A stretch of 64,000 bases of DNA from Chloroflexota bacterium (GTDB lineage Bacteria; Chloroflexota; Anaerolineae; Anaerolineales; E44-bin32): the NCBI GenBank assembly GCA_022561215.1, contig JADFRQ010000001.1, forward strand, positions 1 to 64,000. Direction: 5' to 3'. Below are positions 43,050 to 51,872 of the stretch, piece by piece (position 1 is the stretch's first letter; the number at the start of each line of letters is the position of its first letter). Below the pieces are notes generated by a model that worked only from the letters and a program-made list of their open reading frames with translations, searched no databases and was not told the DNA's origin. The position numbers and the translations under genes are program-made.

Positions 43050-43553
43050 TCATTTGGGATCTTCCATCTCCGGGATGGCCCGATCGAACTGGCCGGCCTC
43101 GACTTTCATCGGCGTGGGCTGACCCGCGATTGACACAGGGTTGATAAGCATATCTTTTGTGTAAATCGCATCGCGGCGGTTCGTAAATGAAAGTTCGTAA
43201 TTATGACCAAGCACAATCGCTTCGGTTGGGCAAGCATCTTCGCAATAACCACAAAATATACAACGCAGCATATTGATCTCATAGGTGCTTGCGTAACGTT
43301 CTCCCGGTGAGTAGCGGTTTTCATCCGTATTTTCCGATGACTCAACGAAGATTGCATCCGCAGGGCAAGCTACGGCGCATAGGGAACAACCAATACATTT
43401 TTCAAGACCGTTATCGTAGCGCTGCAAATAATGGCGGCCTTTATAACGATCTCGTACGGGACGTTTCACCTCAGGGTATTGGTAAGTAACGGGAGGCTCA
43501 AACATACTACGTAATGTCGTCCAGAGTCCTTTTAGCAACGCCGCTAGCATCAA
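43050..43553 (-). CDS. nuoI: NADH-quinone oxidoreductase subunit I (2x[4Fe-4S])
   Basis: A 167-residue ferredoxin-like subunit holding clusters N6a and N6b. Two C-x2-C-x2-C-x3-C-P motifs are present: CIGCSLCAVACP and CIFCGYCEDACP. It connects the peripheral arm to NuoB and the quinone site. The start overlaps nuoH by 4 bp. It is the last gene before the repeat interval. Confidence 0.97.
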   Translation of the reverse strand: MMLAALLKGLWTTLRSMFEPPVTYQYPEVKRPVRDRYKGRHYLQRYDNGLEKCIGCSLCAVACPADAIFVESSENTDENRYSPGERYASTYEINMLRCIFCGYCEDACPTEAIVLGHNYELSFTNRRDAIYTKDMLINPVSIAGQPTPMKVEAGQFDRAIPEMEDPK

Positions 43554-44560
43554 TAACCTCCAACCAATATGACAAGAATTGCCGTGATGATGATATTAAG
43601 CAGGCCAATCGGCAGAAGCACCTTCCATCCTAGCGCCATGAGGCGATCATAACGAATACGCGGCCATGTTGCCCTCACCCAAATCATAAAGAAAAGAATG
43701 AGCGTGACCTTGACCAACAAATAAATCGGACCCAACAAGGGGAGTTTATCGACGAACGGACCAAGATAACCACCCAAGAATAAACTTGCAGTAATAAAAC
43801 TAACCACAATCATTTTGCCGTATTCGGCCATAAAAAAAAGAGCAAATTTCATTCCCGAATATTCCACGTGGTAACCGGCTGTCAATTCTTGTTCCGCCTC
43901 TGGCATATCAAAGGGTGCGCGATTCACTTCAGCGATGGAAGCCACAAGAAAGAGCAAAAAGCCGATCGGTTGCAAGACGATGAACCACACCCTGCTCTGC
44001 GCTTGAATAATATCTTTCAAGCTCATCGAATTAGCGAGCAAGATCGGCCCAATAAATGCCAAACCAAGCACGAGTTCGTAACTGATCATTTGAGCTGCCG
44101 AACGCAGACCGCCTAAGAGGGCATACTTATTATTGGAAGACCAGCCCGCAAGCACAATTCCATACACAGATATGGAAGCAACTGCCAACAAGTAAAGAAC
44201 TCCAACATTCACATCCCCGGCCAAACTTAATGAATAGGAGCGGCCAAGGATCGAAATCTCAGGTCCGAGGGGAATCACGGCTAGAAGTACGAACGCGGGA
44301 ATAACCGTAAGCACAGGTGCCAATATAAATATGACTTTATCGGCCTTATCCGGGATTACCTCTTCCTTAAAAAGGAGCTTTATTCCATCGGCGAGAGGTT
44401 GCAAAAGGCCCAACGGACCGGCCCGATTTGGACCGATACGCACTTGAATACGAGCCAATACCCGTCTCTCAAAGAGGGTAAGGTAGGCAAATCCGGTGAG
44501 AATCAGAAAAATGATAACCCCTGATTTAACCAGCCACTCAACCAGCAATGCAGGGTCCAC
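43550..44560 (-). CDS. nuoH: NADH-quinone oxidoreductase subunit H
   Basis: A 336-residue membrane subunit that, with NuoB and NuoD, builds the quinone chamber. It shows LTLFERRVLARIQVRIGPNRAGPLGLLQPLADGIKLLFKEE, the conserved loop EVNRAPFDMPEAEQELTAGYHVEYSGMKFALFFMAEY and a C-terminal WVRATWPRIRYDRLMALGWK. The start overlaps the nuoG stop by 1 bp. Confidence 0.97.
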   Translation of the reverse strand: MDPALLVEWLVKSGVIIFLILTGFAYLTLFERRVLARIQVRIGPNRAGPLGLLQPLADGIKLLFKEEVIPDKADKVIFILAPVLTVIPAFVLLAVIPLGPEISILGRSYSLSLAGDVNVGVLYLLAVASISVYGIVLAGWSSNNKYALLGGLRSAAQMISYELVLGLAFIGPILLANSMSLKDIIQAQSRVWFIVLQPIGFLLFLVASIAEVNRAPFDMPEAEQELTAGYHVEYSGMKFALFFMAEYGKMIVVSFITASLFLGGYLGPFVDKLPLLGPIYLLVKVTLILFFMIWVRATWPRIRYDRLMALGWKVLLPIGLLNIIITAILVILVGGY

Positions 44561-47094
44561 TATTCACCTTTTTCCTTACTCGTTGGCTTAACTGGCGTGA
44601 GATTGCATGCCATGGGCATCTCCAATCCCAATTGGCGATTGCGTGGGAGGAGGACAATTCCCTCTGGAATATCGTTATCGATGGCGACAGGAAACTGATG
44701 AGCCGTTCCATTCCACTGCACTTCGACCTGCGCGCCGTTTTGCAACAAGAGTCGATCGGCATCCTCCTGTCCAATGACCAATTCCGGCTGTCCGATGCGT
44801 TGGGCCAGTAATAATGAAGGAAGCACAGTAGTTCCTTGATCATAAAGTTTCACGATCGGCACTATGCGGATTCCTTCGCCCTTCGGTTTTTTCGGAGATT
44901 CCTTCCATACAGGCTCGTAGGCCTCCCCGCGTTGCGCGCGAGAGGAGAGCCGGATGCCAATCCCCTGGCTGTTTTCATATGCCGTCCCTCCAAAATAGAT
45001 TTGTTTACCGCCTACCGGAGGCCACTGATCTTCTCTATTCATTAATTCACGATAATGAATTTCTCCATAATCTTCAATGTCTTCCGCGATTCTGTTCATC
45101 ACACCTGCAGCGGATGTAGATTCCATTGCCACTCCCAGCAGCGCTCCAATCCGGGCGAGAATCTTCCAATCGGGAAGGCTTTCCCCATGCGGGCTGACAG
45201 CGGGATAGAAGAGCTGCACCACCCGCTCCCCGGAGGTTAGTGTGCCATCCCTTTCAATAAAGGATTGTGCCGGGAATACAACATCGGCGCGATCCACGCT
45301 AGGTGTGTGAAAAAGTTCCTGGACTATCACAAATGCATCCTGCGGAAGCTCCTGAAGCATCTCCGGATTGTCTCCAAAAGGATCACACGCCATTAGGTAA
45401 AGCGCCGTGCGATCTCTGAACTCTTCGGCCAAATGTTTTTCTGGGGGTGTGAGTCCCATATCCCATGCGCCCTGGGTATTATTCTTGAGCCATACGGGGA
45501 TTAGGCCATTATTCGCTTTGCCAATGTGTTCAGTAGCCGCCAGCAAGCTTCCACACGCCTGCACGAGCCGTTTGCTACTCTCCGAATCAGAGCCTTCGGA
45601 TCCCATGAATAACACGGCATTGGTCGCTTCTTTAATAATGCGAGCGCTCTCTTCCTGGCCATCCACCTTCGCATACTTATTCAACGACGAATCGCCAGTC
45701 ACGTAATGCAGCATGCCGAGAACTGTTTCCGGGGCGTCACCAAATGAATAACGGACCGTATGTGCGGAATACTTCTCCAATTTTGTGAACCGTGCGTTGG
45801 CCACAATTAACTTCGCGCCGCGTTCCGCCGCTTGTTTTACACGCAGCCACCAAATGGGCGCCTCTTCCAACAAATCCGAAGCAATTACCACTATCGCGTC
45901 GCCGACGCCAAGATCGCCGAGATTGGATCCAGGTCCAAGCCCGATCTGTTGATTTTGTTTGCCACCGGCCATAAAGTCGTTGAGCATGCTCACCCCATCG
46001 AGACCCTGGATGAGCTGCTTAAAATTGTAAAGATCTTCGTTGGACGCTCGGCCACCTGCGAGGCCGAGAAGATTCGCCCCACTCTGCTTAAGACCTTCTG
46101 CAGCAACTTTCAGCGCATTATCCCAAGACGTTTCCTCGAGCTCGCCACCTACACGGATCATTGGCTGGGATAATCTCTCGGAATCCATGGCATACGAATA
46201 GGCAAATCGTCCTTTGTCGCAGATCCAAATTTCGTTAATCATTTCATTCTGTCTGGGCAGTACGCGTTTGACAATTTCGCTGCCGCCCATTTTTACCTCG
46301 CGTCTTGTATTCAGAATAATATTGCAGCCGACGGGACAGTGTGGACATATCGACGCAGCCGCGTTCAATTCCCAAGGTCGAGACCCAAAGCGAAAATCGG
46401 AAGTTGTTAATGCCCCAACAGGGCAAATGTCCGTTGTATTGCCTGAGAAGTAAGAATCGAATCCCGGTTCTGAAAAGGTGACGATTTCAAGGCTGCGCCC
46501 ACGATTTGAAAATTCGATCACCGGATCGTCAACAATTTCCTCCTGAAATCGAATGCAACGTGCACATTGGATGCAGCGTTCACGATCCAGAATAATTAAT
46601 TCACCGAGGGCGACACGTTTGAGAGAATTCATTTTGTCATGAAAGGAAAAGCGCGAGATTCCTGGTCCGTGCAGCATTGTCAGATCTTGAAGTGGGCATT
46701 CACCGCCCTTGTCACAAACCGGACAATCAAGAGGGTGACTGGTCAAAAGAAATTCGACAATTTGCTTCTGACCTTCAAGCGCGCGCTCGGAATTAATATA
46801 AACCACCCAGCCTTCATCGATTCTCGTTGTGCAGGCCGTCTCCAGGTTTGGTCCAAAGTTTATGATGGGTTGATCATTTTCGTCGAGCAAAAATTCGCCC
46901 GATTGGCGATCCCGTGAAGGTCGACCGATCTCCACCAGACACATGCGGCACATACCGACAGGTTCCATTTTGGGGTGATAACAAAACACCGGGACATCGA
47001 TGCCTGCTCTTAATGCTGCATCAACAAGCAACATTCCGCGGGGGGCTTCTAGCGTGTTTCCGTCGATCATGAGCTTAACTTGGGAGCTACTCAT
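44560..47094 (-). CDS. nuoG: NADH-quinone oxidoreductase subunit G
   Basis: An 844-residue iron-sulfur subunit of the NADH arm. The N-terminal [2Fe-2S] ferredoxin domain has VFCYHPKMEPVGMCRMCLVE and a C-T-T-R segment. Next are an H-x3-C-x2-C-x5-C site (HPLDCPVCDKGGEC), a four-Cys site (CIQCARCIRFQ) and a molybdopterin-oxidoreductase-like domain. At its start the CPHCPVGC segment plus a later ICDKGRF suggests that the extra N7 cluster is kept. The long C-terminus includes a molydopterin-dinucleotide-binding-like barrel. It overlaps nuoF by 4 bp. Confidence 0.95.
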   Translation of the reverse strand: MSSSQVKLMIDGNTLEAPRGMLLVDAALRAGIDVPVFCYHPKMEPVGMCRMCLVEIGRPSRDRQSGEFLLDENDQPIINFGPNLETACTTRIDEGWVVYINSERALEGQKQIVEFLLTSHPLDCPVCDKGGECPLQDLTMLHGPGISRFSFHDKMNSLKRVALGELIILDRERCIQCARCIRFQEEIVDDPVIEFSNRGRSLEIVTFSEPGFDSYFSGNTTDICPVGALTTSDFRFGSRPWELNAAASICPHCPVGCNIILNTRREVKMGGSEIVKRVLPRQNEMINEIWICDKGRFAYSYAMDSERLSQPMIRVGGELEETSWDNALKVAAEGLKQSGANLLGLAGGRASNEDLYNFKQLIQGLDGVSMLNDFMAGGKQNQQIGLGPGSNLGDLGVGDAIVVIASDLLEEAPIWWLRVKQAAERGAKLIVANARFTKLEKYSAHTVRYSFGDAPETVLGMLHYVTGDSSLNKYAKVDGQEESARIIKEATNAVLFMGSEGSDSESSKRLVQACGSLLAATEHIGKANNGLIPVWLKNNTQGAWDMGLTPPEKHLAEEFRDRTALYLMACDPFGDNPEMLQELPQDAFVIVQELFHTPSVDRADVVFPAQSFIERDGTLTSGERVVQLFYPAVSPHGESLPDWKILARIGALLGVAMESTSAAGVMNRIAEDIEDYGEIHYRELMNREDQWPPVGGKQIYFGGTAYENSQGIGIRLSSRAQRGEAYEPVWKESPKKPKGEGIRIVPIVKLYDQGTTVLPSLLLAQRIGQPELVIGQEDADRLLLQNGAQVEVQWNGTAHQFPVAIDNDIPEGIVLLPRNRQLGLEMPMACNLTPVKPTSKEKGE

Positions 47095-48347
47095 ACTTTT
47101 TCCCGAAGGTGTGCATTAAAATCTTCTTGGAAATACTCGATTCCAGAGGTCAGCGCCATAGTAGAAAAATCACCCAAGGCACATAAGCATTTCCCCACGA
47201 TCGACTCCGCAACCGAGTTGAGTGTGGCTAGGTCGTCGAAGGTCCCTTCTCCGTTTTTGATATGCTGCATCACATTGAACATCCAGTACGTGCCTTCCCG
47301 ACATGGAGTGCATTTCCCGCAAGATTCATGATTAAAAAATTTGGTCGTCTTGTAAGCCACCCATGAGATATCGACTGTCTCATCCATGACGATGATGGAT
47401 GCAGAGCCCAGCTGTGAGCCAGCTTTGCTTACAGATTCATAATCCATGCCTGTATCCAGGATTTCCTCGGAAGCTGGCAGGAGAGGCGCCGAGGCACCCG
47501 CTGGTAGAATCGCTTTAATCGCATTTCCATTGGGAATTCCATTTCCGTTATCGTAGATTAGCTCGCGGAAGCTTGTCCCCAACGGAAGTTCATAATTTCC
47601 AGGTTTTGCGATATGCCCAGAGAGGGAAAATATCTTTGTTCCACTCGATTTTTCGGTACCAATGGAGCGGAACCAATCTGCACCACGCGTGATGATGGGA
47701 GGTAAATTCGCAAGTGTTTCAACATTGTTAACGACGGTGGGCTTAGCAAACAAACCTTCCGCAGCCGGAAAAGGCGGCCGCAAACGAGGCATACCCAATT
47801 TTCCTTCAAGCGATTCGAGAAGTGCTGTTTCCTCACCACAGATATAAGCTCCCGCACCAACATGAATATAAATCTCAAGATCAAATTTCTCTCCAAATAG
47901 TTTCTTGCCGAGAAAACCCCTGTCCTTCAGTTCTGCAATCTTCTCATCGAGCTCTTTCGCCAGATCCCAGAATTCGCCCCGGCAATAGATATAGGCGGTC
48001 TGAGCTTGTGCCGCGTAACAACAAATGGCAATTCCTTCCAATAGCTGGTAGGGGTTGCGCTCCATAATTTCCCGATCTTTGAATGCGCCCGGCTCCGATT
48101 CATCAGCGTTAATCACAACATAGCGTGGAAAAACATCTGGAGTAAGAAAACTCCATTTCACACCTGTTGGAAAGCCAGCTCCTCCGCGCCCTCTCAGACC
48201 GGATGCTTTAACGATGTCGACGACCTCTTGCGGCGATTTCTTGCCGACAATCTCCCGCAAACCCTTGAAGCCTCCGTTCGCCAGGTAAACATCAAGATCA
48301 TTAATATCGGGAATATCCAAGTGGCGGAATAAGATTAATTCACTCAT
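47091..48347 (-). CDS. nuoF: NADH-quinone oxidoreductase subunit F (NADH, FMN, [4Fe-4S])
   Basis: A 418-residue NADH-oxidising subunit. It has the glycine-rich nucleotide region SGLRGRGGAGFPTGVKW, the FMN segment INADESEPGAFKDREIM, GAGAYICGEETALLESLEG, and the N3 cluster ligands SCGKCTPCREG with a later CLCALGD. I prefer the ATG at 48347 (MSELILF), which has an AGGA 5 nt upstream and overlaps nuoE by 8 bp; the track's ATG lies two codons earlier. Confidence 0.97.
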   Translation of the reverse strand: MSELILFRHLDIPDINDLDVYLANGGFKGLREIVGKKSPQEVVDIVKASGLRGRGGAGFPTGVKWSFLTPDVFPRYVVINADESEPGAFKDREIMERNPYQLLEGIAICCYAAQAQTAYIYCRGEFWDLAKELDEKIAELKDRGFLGKKLFGEKFDLEIYIHVGAGAYICGEETALLESLEGKLGMPRLRPPFPAAEGLFAKPTVVNNVETLANLPPIITRGADWFRSIGTEKSSGTKIFSLSGHIAKPGNYELPLGTSFRELIYDNGNGIPNGNAIKAILPAGASAPLLPASEEILDTGMDYESVSKAGSQLGSASIIVMDETVDISWVAYKTTKFFNHESCGKCTPCREGTYWMFNVMQHIKNGEGTFDDLATLNSVAESIVGKCLCALGDFSTMALTSGIEYFQEDFNAHLREKV

Positions 48348-48840
48348 TCGCATCCTGCTCTCGGATAGATTCGATAAAAGCAGTGGTTGATTCCAAGGTC
48401 ATATTCTCGTGATACTGAATTCCACCTTTGCCCTGCACTTGAAATAAGGGGGCCCGATCGCAGGCCGCAAGGCACATTACTTCTTCCAATGTAAAAAAAC
48501 CATCCTCCGTTGTCTCGCCAACCTGAATATTCAGCATTTCACATACTTCATGACTGAATTTTTCTGCACCACGCAGGGCGCATGGTAGATCCGTACAGAT
48601 TTGGATCCTGTATTTACCCCCCGGTTTGTCATAGAACAATGTGTAATACCCAATCAGCGATCCCACATCAGTAGGATCCAGATCGAGTAAACCAGCAATC
48701 TCATTGATGGCATCCCTCGAAATGAAACCAACTTCGCGTTGCGCAAGAAACAGCAGGGGCATCACTGCCGCGCGCTTGCTCGCTTGCGGGTATCTCTCCA
48801 GAATCTGAGCGATTTCAGTCGCGTGATTATCCTGCAACAA
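48340..48840 (-). CDS. nuoE: NADH-quinone oxidoreductase subunit E ([2Fe-2S])
   Basis: A 166-residue thioredoxin-like subunit carrying cluster N1a. The ligands are C-x4-C in QICTDLPCALRG and C-x3-C in EVMCLAACDRAP, with a helical N-terminal bundle before them. It docks to NuoF. It lies 75 bp after nuoD and overlaps nuoF. Confidence 0.96.
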   Translation of the reverse strand: MLQDNHATEIAQILERYPQASKRAAVMPLLFLAQREVGFISRDAINEIAGLLDLDPTDVGSLIGYYTLFYDKPGGKYRIQICTDLPCALRGAEKFSHEVCEMLNIQVGETTEDGFFTLEEVMCLAACDRAPLFQVQGKGGIQYHENMTLESTTAFIESIREQDANE

Positions 48841-48915
48841 GAGAAAACTCCTGGGTCAATGAACGAATAAGATTATGCCTACTTGCAACAAAGATTACCC
48901 GGTATTCGTAGAGCA

Positions 48916-50148
48916 TTAGCGATCGACATCCCCCAGGACCGGATCCAAGCTACTAATAATGGCTATAAGATCCGCAACCAAATGACCGCGCGAAATGAAG
49001 GGAAGAATTTGCATGCTGGCAAAACTGGGGGTGCGAAAATGGACGCGGTAGGGCTTTGGCCCTCCGTCCCCCACCAGGTAACAGCCGAGAATCCCTCTGG
49101 GCGACTCAACTTGAACAAACACATCTCCTTTTGGAGCCGGAAATCCTTCCGTCCAGAGTTTAAAGTGATGGATAACGGCTTCCATACTATGCCCAAGCTC
49201 GGAACGCGGCGGGGGAACGAACTTTCTGTTGTTGCTTCGAAAAGGTCCCTCGGGCAAACGCTCCAATCCTTGTTGAATGATCTTTAGTGATTGGTACATT
49301 TCCTCAATGCGCACGATATAGCGGTCATAGACATCACTGTTGCTACCCAAGGGAACGTCAAATTCGTACTGCTCGTATCCTGTGTAGGGTGTGGCCTTGC
49401 GCGCATCAAAGTCAATACCTGCGGCGCGCAAGGAGGGCCCGGTCACTCCCCAACTCAATGCCTTATCCTTTGGAATAACGCCAATTCCTTTCGTCCTATC
49501 GAGATAAAGTGGATTGTTGGTTAGTAGATCCTCATATTGTCGAATTCGATCGGGAAAACTACGCAAAAACTGCTTCATTGCGTCTTCGAATTCGGCCGGG
49601 ACATCGCGCCACACCCCTCCCGGGCGAAAATAGGAGGTCATCATTCGCTGTCCCGAACACATCTCCAGAATGTCTAAAATCACTTCTCGTTCGCGGAAGC
49701 AGTAAAGAAAGACTGACATCGCCGCGAGATCCAGGGCGTGTGTTGCTAAGAATACAAGATGCGATGCAATGCGCTGTAGCTCCGTTAGGATGACACGTAT
49801 GACTTGAGCTCTTGGGGGCACATCCAGTTCAACCAGCTTTTCAACCGCCAGACAATAAACCAGATTGTTTCCGAGGTTATTCAAGTAGTCCATGCGATCC
49901 GTCATGACAAGAGCTTTTTCATAAGATTTAGCTTCCATGTTTTTTTCAATTCCAGTATGCAGGAAGCCAATATCAGGAACGCAATTAATAATTTTCTCGC
50001 CATCCAGCTCGAGGAGAAGCCTGAGCACGCCATGTGTGCTGGGATGCTGGGGCCCTAAATTGAGCACCATCGTCTCGCCTTTAATAGCACGATCCGAGAC
50101 GAGATGCCTCAATTCATCGACAGAAAGTTCCATTTCAGGCTGCAGCAT
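48916..50148 (-). CDS. nuoD: NADH-quinone oxidoreductase subunit D
   Basis: A 410-residue 49-kDa-type subunit forming the quinone site with NuoB. It shows LNLGPQHPSTHGVLRLLLELDGEKI with the loop histidine, DIGFLHTGIEKNMEAKSYEKALVMTDRMDYL, GVTGPSLRAAGIDFDARK, ESPRGILGCYLVGDG and PVLGDVDR at the end. The enzyme-family NiFe-cysteine positions are absent, as in all complex I. I use ATG 50148 with GGAAAGA upstream; the track's TTG at 50166 is the alternative. Confidence 0.97.
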   Translation of the reverse strand: MLQPEMELSVDELRHLVSDRAIKGETMVLNLGPQHPSTHGVLRLLLELDGEKIINCVPDIGFLHTGIEKNMEAKSYEKALVMTDRMDYLNNLGNNLVYCLAVEKLVELDVPPRAQVIRVILTELQRIASHLVFLATHALDLAAMSVFLYCFREREVILDILEMCSGQRMMTSYFRPGGVWRDVPAEFEDAMKQFLRSFPDRIRQYEDLLTNNPLYLDRTKGIGVIPKDKALSWGVTGPSLRAAGIDFDARKATPYTGYEQYEFDVPLGSNSDVYDRYIVRIEEMYQSLKIIQQGLERLPEGPFRSNNRKFVPPPRSELGHSMEAVIHHFKLWTEGFPAPKGDVFVQVESPRGILGCYLVGDGGPKPYRVHFRTPSFASMQILPFISRGHLVADLIAIISSLDPVLGDVDR

Positions 50149-50181
50149 CACAATTTTTCTTTCCAATTTTGGGCTGAAGTA

Positions 50182-50706
50182 TTAATCACTGGCATAACGT
50201 TTGCGGCGGTCGATCTCATCAAAGTTGAAACTAAATTGAACTTCCTCATCCCCAAGTGGATAATCTTTGCGCAATGGGTGGCCTTCCCAATCATGCGGCA
50301 TGATTATCCTTCGTAGATCTGAATGGCCGTCGAATACAACACCAAACATGTCATAAACTTCACGCTCATGCCAATTTGCATTGGGATAAACATTTTCAAT
50401 GCTGGGCACATTTGGATCCTCATCCATAAGGCGTACTTCCAGGCCAAGTGATTGGTTTGTAGAGGTGCTGAAGAATTGGTACACCACCCGGAATCGCGGA
50501 TCATTCGGCCAATCATCGACCGCGGTGAGCGCTGCCAGCAGGTCGTATTTCAAATCATCTCGCAGCAATTGGCAAGCCTGCAAGACCATATCCCGATCGA
50601 GGATGACTCTTGTTTCACCGCGAAATTCCTCAATCACAACACGGTCTTTATTCAACTTATTCCGCAGAAAGTTTGCGTCTTTATCGCTACTCGTCATCGT
50701 AGACAT
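50182..50706 (-). CDS. nuoC: NADH-quinone oxidoreductase subunit C
   Basis: A 174-residue 30-kDa-type subunit of the peripheral arm. The signature ERE-x-YD-(LM)-FG-x-x-F-x-GH appears as WHEREVYDMFGVVFDGHSDLRRIIMPHDWEGHPLRKDYPL. The track's ATG at 50736 lies inside a perfect hairpin, so I take ATG 50706 (MSTMTSSDKD), which has GAAGG 7 nt upstream; ATG 50718 is also possible. It is separate from nuoD, not fused as in some proteobacteria. Confidence 0.94.
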   Translation of the reverse strand: MSTMTSSDKDANFLRNKLNKDRVVIEEFRGETRVILDRDMVLQACQLLRDDLKYDLLAALTAVDDWPNDPRFRVVYQFFSTSTNQSLGLEVRLMDEDPNVPSIENVYPNANWHEREVYDMFGVVFDGHSDLRRIIMPHDWEGHPLRKDYPLGDEEVQFSFNFDEIDRRKRYASD

Positions 50707-50720
50707 GCCAACCTTCATAA

Positions 50721-50752
50721 GACCAGCAGTATCCAAATGGATACTGCTGGTC
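50721..50752. promoter_or_regulatory. Perfect 14-bp hairpin between nuoB and nuoC
   Basis: GACCAGCAGTATCC-AAAT-GGATACTGCTGGTC. In the minus-strand mRNA it starts 16 nt after the nuoB stop and ends just before the nuoC ribosome-binding site. There is no U-tract, so it is more likely an mRNA processing or stability element than a terminator. Confidence 0.6.
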
Positions 50753-50767
50753 CTTCCCTGATTTGGA

Positions 50768-51250
50768 TCAAGACCAAGTTTTGAACTTTTCCTTGGCTAC
50801 TTTCTCGTGGAGGGTTAAGATGCCGTGGATCAGGCCTTCAGGTCTCGGTGGACAGCCAGCAATATAAACATCAACCGGCATGATCTCATCCACTCCCTGT
50901 ACGATTGCATAATTGTTGAATATCCCTCCGCAAGAACAGCAATCCCCCATGGCCACAACCCATTTTGGATCGGGCATTTGATCGTACAATCTGCGCAGCA
51001 CTGGCGCCATTTTCCGAGAGACGCGGCCGGCAACAATCAATAGGTCACTCTGACGGGGGCTGGGCCGCATTAGCTCCATCCCAAATCTGCTCATATCGTA
51101 ATCGGATGCTTGGGAAGCCATCATTTCAATCGCGCAACAAGCCAAACCGGTTAAGAGAGGCCACATAGCTCTGGTGCGCCCCCAGTTGACAGCCCTTTCA
51201 AGGGTAGTGGTCAAAACGCCAAGATTACCGATTTTTTGTTCTAATCCCAC
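50768..51250 (-). CDS. nuoB: NADH-quinone oxidoreductase subunit B ([4Fe-4S] N2)
   Basis: A 160-residue subunit binding the terminal cluster N2. Ligands are the tandem cysteines in [12 protein letters not shown], a cysteine in [14 protein letters not shown] and one in [12 protein letters not shown]. Electrons pass from here to quinone. The start is a GTG at 51250 that overlaps the nuoA stop by 10 bp. A strong hairpin follows the stop. Confidence 0.97.
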   Translation of the reverse strand: MGLEQKIGNLGVLTTTLERAVNWGRTRAMWPLLTGLACCAIEMMASQASDYDMSRFGMELMRPSPRQSDLLIVAGRVSRKMAPVLRRLYDQMPDPKWVVAMGDCCSCGGIFNNYAIVQGVDEIMPVDVYIAGCPPRPEGLIHGILTLHEKVAKEKFKTWS

Positions 51251-51597
51251 TCAAGGGCTCCTTTCTTCCAGGCATAAACGAAACCGATCAATAAAATTGC
51301 CACAAAGAGACCCATTTCGATGAGGCCGAAAATTCCCAGATCTCTCAGGACAACTGCCCAGGGGAGAATGAAGATGATTTCAACATCGAAGAGGATAAAT
51401 AGGACGGCAATAAGGTAATAATGGATCGGAACTCGGCGCTGGCCTTTACCGTAGGGCCTCATTCCCGACTCATAGGGGGAGCCTTTCCGAGGATTAGGTC
51501 GTCGCGGACCAAAAATTTGTCCAAGCAATAGTATAGTAAATGACAGGCCCGTGGCCAAAATGATCAAAACTGCAATGGGCAAGAAATCTTCCGGCAT
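51241..51597 (-). CDS. nuoA: NADH-quinone oxidoreductase subunit A
   Basis: A 118-residue three-helix membrane subunit, first gene of the operon. It has [48 protein letters not shown], including the loop and the conserved DVE acidic pair. The track ORF from 51684 adds 29 unlikely residues; the ATG at 51597 ([12 protein letters not shown]) has GGGAG 6 nt upstream and gives the usual length. Confidence 0.96.
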   Translation of the reverse strand: MPEDFLPIAVLIILATGLSFTILLLGQIFGPRRPNPRKGSPYESGMRPYGKGQRRVPIHYYLIAVLFILFDVEIIFILPWAVVLRDLGIFGLIEMGLFVAILLIGFVYAWKKGALEWD

Positions 51598-51804
51598 CCA
51601 TGTCTCCCGGCATTCGTACCTTCCGGCGAAATAACTTTGATAAATTGGTTTTCTACACTGGGGATTGGTGGAAATGATGAACAAGAAACACTCGAAAATA
51701 CCTGCTCAACGATACGTTCGGATCCTTGCTCTGGCAACATTGAGGATCATAAATTGAGCAATTTAGCCCCATATGTAATATTTTTCACTTTTGATTTAAA
51801 GAGA

Positions 51805-51810
51805 ATTATA
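51805..51810 (-). promoter_or_regulatory. Possible -10 box (TATAAT) of the nuo operon
   Basis: Minus strand TATAAT about 208 nt before nuoA with a weak TTCTTA 18 bp upstream, in the AT-rich gap behind rpoD. If used, the nuo mRNA would have a leader of about 200 nt. Confidence 0.35.
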
Positions 51811-51872
51811 CGTGATTTTCCCCTCATTTAAGAAGTAAAATTGAGGGTCTCTGAAGGCTGGGGGCCCGGGGG

